A DNA stretch of 64,000 nt. Origin: Afipia sp. OHSU_II-C1. Lineage in GTDB: Bacteria; Pseudomonadota; Alphaproteobacteria; Rhizobiales; Xanthobacteraceae. Shown piece after piece: positions 62,822 through 64,000 of this stretch. How positions within the stretch are numbered: the stretch's first letter is position 1; each line of letters starts with the position of its first letter. The notes under the pieces were generated by a model. It did no database searches and was not told the origin of the DNA. It saw nothing but the letters and a program-made list of their open reading frames with translations. The stretch lies in assembly GCF_000497575.1 (NCBI RefSeq), contig NZ_APJI01000030.1, positions 49,035-113,034 on the forward strand, in the 5' to 3' direction. Both the position numbers and the translations under genes were made by a program.

Positions 62822-63262
62822 AGGAGTCAGGCAGGGACTACGGAATCACACTGAAAAGGAAATAGCGGAAAGCTTATCAGTCCAGAGATGTAAAGCAGCG
62901 TTAGCTCACTTCGCATAATGAGCCGTTATGGAATGCGTCCTGGAGCAGCTCTCAATAACAAATGGAACGCTGGATATATCGCTTGCCCTGTCCATTTGAA
63001 ACGAATGATCCGTTGCCAGCAGAGCTTGTCGAGCAACGTTTGACGGTGTTTGCTATCTACTCGAACGCCATCCTTTCAGCGCGGGAAGAGGCGAGAAATT
63101 GCGCTCCAAGAAAACCGACTGTGGGACAAGCGCTATACGATCGAGAACATCCTCGATGTTAGAAGCGACATTGGTGTGTGCGCCTTCGGCGAGAACCGTG
63201 TCGATGCTGGACGGCTAATTTGATTTCATCGCGGTCGCTTGGTGAAATAGGGCGCATCAGAT
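62822..63262. other. Intergenic stretch with repeat copy and decayed coding remnant
   Basis: 62820-62934 is the right copy of the degenerate repeat seen at 45776-45863. From 62962 to about 63223, two overlapping frames (one with LVEQRLTVFAIYSNAILSAR, the next with REIALQENRLWDKRYTIEN ending in a stop at 63221-63223) look like pieces of a broken gene of unknown family. Nothing intact is seen. Confidence 0.4.
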
Positions 63263-63907
63263 TTAGCTCGGTTTATCAACGCCGGTTCGGAGCATGACGA
63301 GAATCTGCCTTGCGATCGATGCCGGCGTGTCGCGATCCTTCTTGTACCAGAATAACGACCAGGAGAGGGCCCCGATCAACGTAAGGCGGAGATAGCGTTT
63401 ATCGACCTTGGGACGCAGCGGGAGTTCCTCGATCAGATCCGTGAAGATCTTTTCGTATTCATCGCGCAGGGAAATGACCCTAGCCTTTATGCTTTCCGGA
63501 TAGTGCCAGGGAGGCATTACGAACAGGACCTGATTTGCGCGCCGCCAGTCGAGCAGACCGGTAATATGCGCAATGCACGCTGTTTCCATCCGCTGCCATG
63601 GATCGGTTTTCAGCGCGATGGCATCGTTCACGCGGCTGAGCAGTTCCACTCCGCCTTTCTCCCAGACGGCCCAGAGCAATTCCTCCTTTGAGTCGAAATG
63701 ATAGTACATCGAAGCGGGCTGCATTTCGGCGGCGGCCGCGATGTCGCGCATCGACGCTCCGTCGAATCCCTGCTTGTTAAAGAGCGCCTCGGCGACAGAA
63801 ATTATTCGCTCCCGCGCCTGCTCGCCCTTTGTCAGCTTCTGCTTTTCACCTGGCATCTTGTTGCTCGATTTGGCTTTTTTGGCCTTGGCCAGTGTCGTCG
63901 ATGCCAT
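63263..63907 (-). CDS. TetR-family regulator, 214 aa
   Basis: A Lys/Ser-rich N-terminal extension is followed by the helix-turn-helix (about 27-75): RERIISVAEALFNKQGFDGASMRDIAAAAEMQPASMYYHFDSKEELLWAVWEKG. The ligand domain follows with LLDWRRANQVLFVMPPWHYPE and LTLIGALSWSLFWYKK. The form resembles TetR regulators of fatty-acid or aromatic catabolism. ATG 63907 is chosen; GAGG lies upstream. Two direct repeats before it (63947-63984) are its likely binding sites. The regulated genes may lie beyond the window. Confidence 0.88.
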   Translation of the reverse strand: MASTTLAKAKKAKSSNKMPGEKQKLTKGEQARERIISVAEALFNKQGFDGASMRDIAAAAEMQPASMYYHFDSKEELLWAVWEKGGVELLSRVNDAIALKTDPWQRMETACIAHITGLLDWRRANQVLFVMPPWHYPESIKARVISLRDEYEKIFTDLIEELPLRPKVDKRYLRLTLIGALSWSLFWYKKDRDTPASIARQILVMLRTGVDKPS

Positions 63908-63940
63908 GGAGGACCTCTTCTTCTCAGTGCTTGATTTTCT

Positions 63941-63984
63941 AACGATCGTTCGATAATAAAAATCTAACACCCGTTCGATAATAA
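63941..63984. promoter_or_regulatory. Direct-repeat operator upstream of the TetR gene
   Basis: CGTTCGATAATAA occurs twice, at 63947-63959 and 63972-63984, 25 bases apart, the first joined to the palindrome AACGATCGTT (63941-63950). TAACGATCGTTCG and TAACACCCGTTCG are the wider half-site pair. This suits TetR dimers binding on the same helix face. Confidence 0.65.
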
Positions 63985-64000
63985 TAGTAACTTCAGATGA

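Noticed and set aside
62962..63223. Intact gene after the dehydrogenase
   Set aside because: Two frames each carry plausible coding pieces, but neither gives a whole protein with start signals; it is treated as a decayed remnant.
28890..64000. Right-hand attachment site of the island (copy of the tRNA 3' end)
   Set aside because: Scanning by eye for CTGCCGGGCCCACCA-like sequence found no convincing second copy, so the right border is left open.
1..64000. CRISPR arrays or insertion sequences
   Set aside because: No regularly spaced repeats and no transposase-like protein were seen on either strand.

Overview
The window is a high-GC alphaproteobacterial chromosome segment, most likely from the Bradyrhizobiaceae (Bradyrhizobium, Afipia or Rhodopseudomonas type). 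The evidence is the ChpT-CtrA cell-cycle pair, the order chpT-cheA-cheW-cheY-cheB-cheR followed by ctrA-fliI-fliJ and flhA, an EipA/DUF1134 protein, and the typical form of the integrase that uses the CAU-anticodon tRNA. No ribosomal RNA operon, CRISPR array or insertion sequence was seen.

Positions 1-28.8 kb are core genome. They hold the end of a thiamine-diphosphate enzyme, a Flp pilin, an acyltransferase, tRNA-Val, envelope genes, cysQ, the chemotaxis operon with chpT, a chrB-chrA chromate pair, ctrA divergent from fliI-fliJ, an ECF sigma/anti-sigma pair, flhA, an MFS transporter, and a panD-bioF-bioD-bioA run. cheA carries an apparent one-base insertion in the kinase ATPase domain.

Positions 28.8-45.4 kb are a genomic island inserted at a tRNA(CAU) gene. 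The integrase gene reads back into the tRNA. The first part (28.8-38.7 kb) is patchy and relatively AT-rich. It has an excisionase-like gene, a Rep-like gene with palindromes, a regulator with its operator, unknown genes, a second integrase, a tRNA remnant and a frameshifted gene. The second part (38.9-45.4 kb) is a tight ten-gene operon and is the most interesting part of the window. In order it encodes an acyl-carrier-like protein, an XRE regulator, an ImmA/IrrE metallopeptidase with a C-terminal domain that looks like a chagasin-type cysteine-protease inhibitor, a papain-like peptidase, a thymidylate-synthase-like protein, a helical MazG-like protein, a membrane-tethered dCTP-deaminase/dUTPase-like protein, a homologue of phage thymine-hypermodification enzymes (aGPT-Pplase/HMUDK helical family), a small membrane protein and AcpS. 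I infer a nucleotide or DNA-base modification/defence system with a carrier-protein step and protease-based control.

Positions 45.9-63.9 kb are a catabolic block: fumarylacetoacetase with a TetR regulator, a cyclase-family hydrolase, a branched-chain-amino-acid-type ABC transporter (including a permease-ATPase fusion), a three-subunit molybdenum hydroxylase with a CoxG-like protein, a NodB-like deacetylase, a quinone-oxidoreductase-like enzyme, a second binding protein, a truncated maleylacetate-reductase-like enzyme beside a TetR remnant, and a last TetR regulator. Together they suggest uptake and breakdown of an aromatic, perhaps N-heterocyclic, compound. Similar short sequences flank this block at 45.8 and 62.9 kb.
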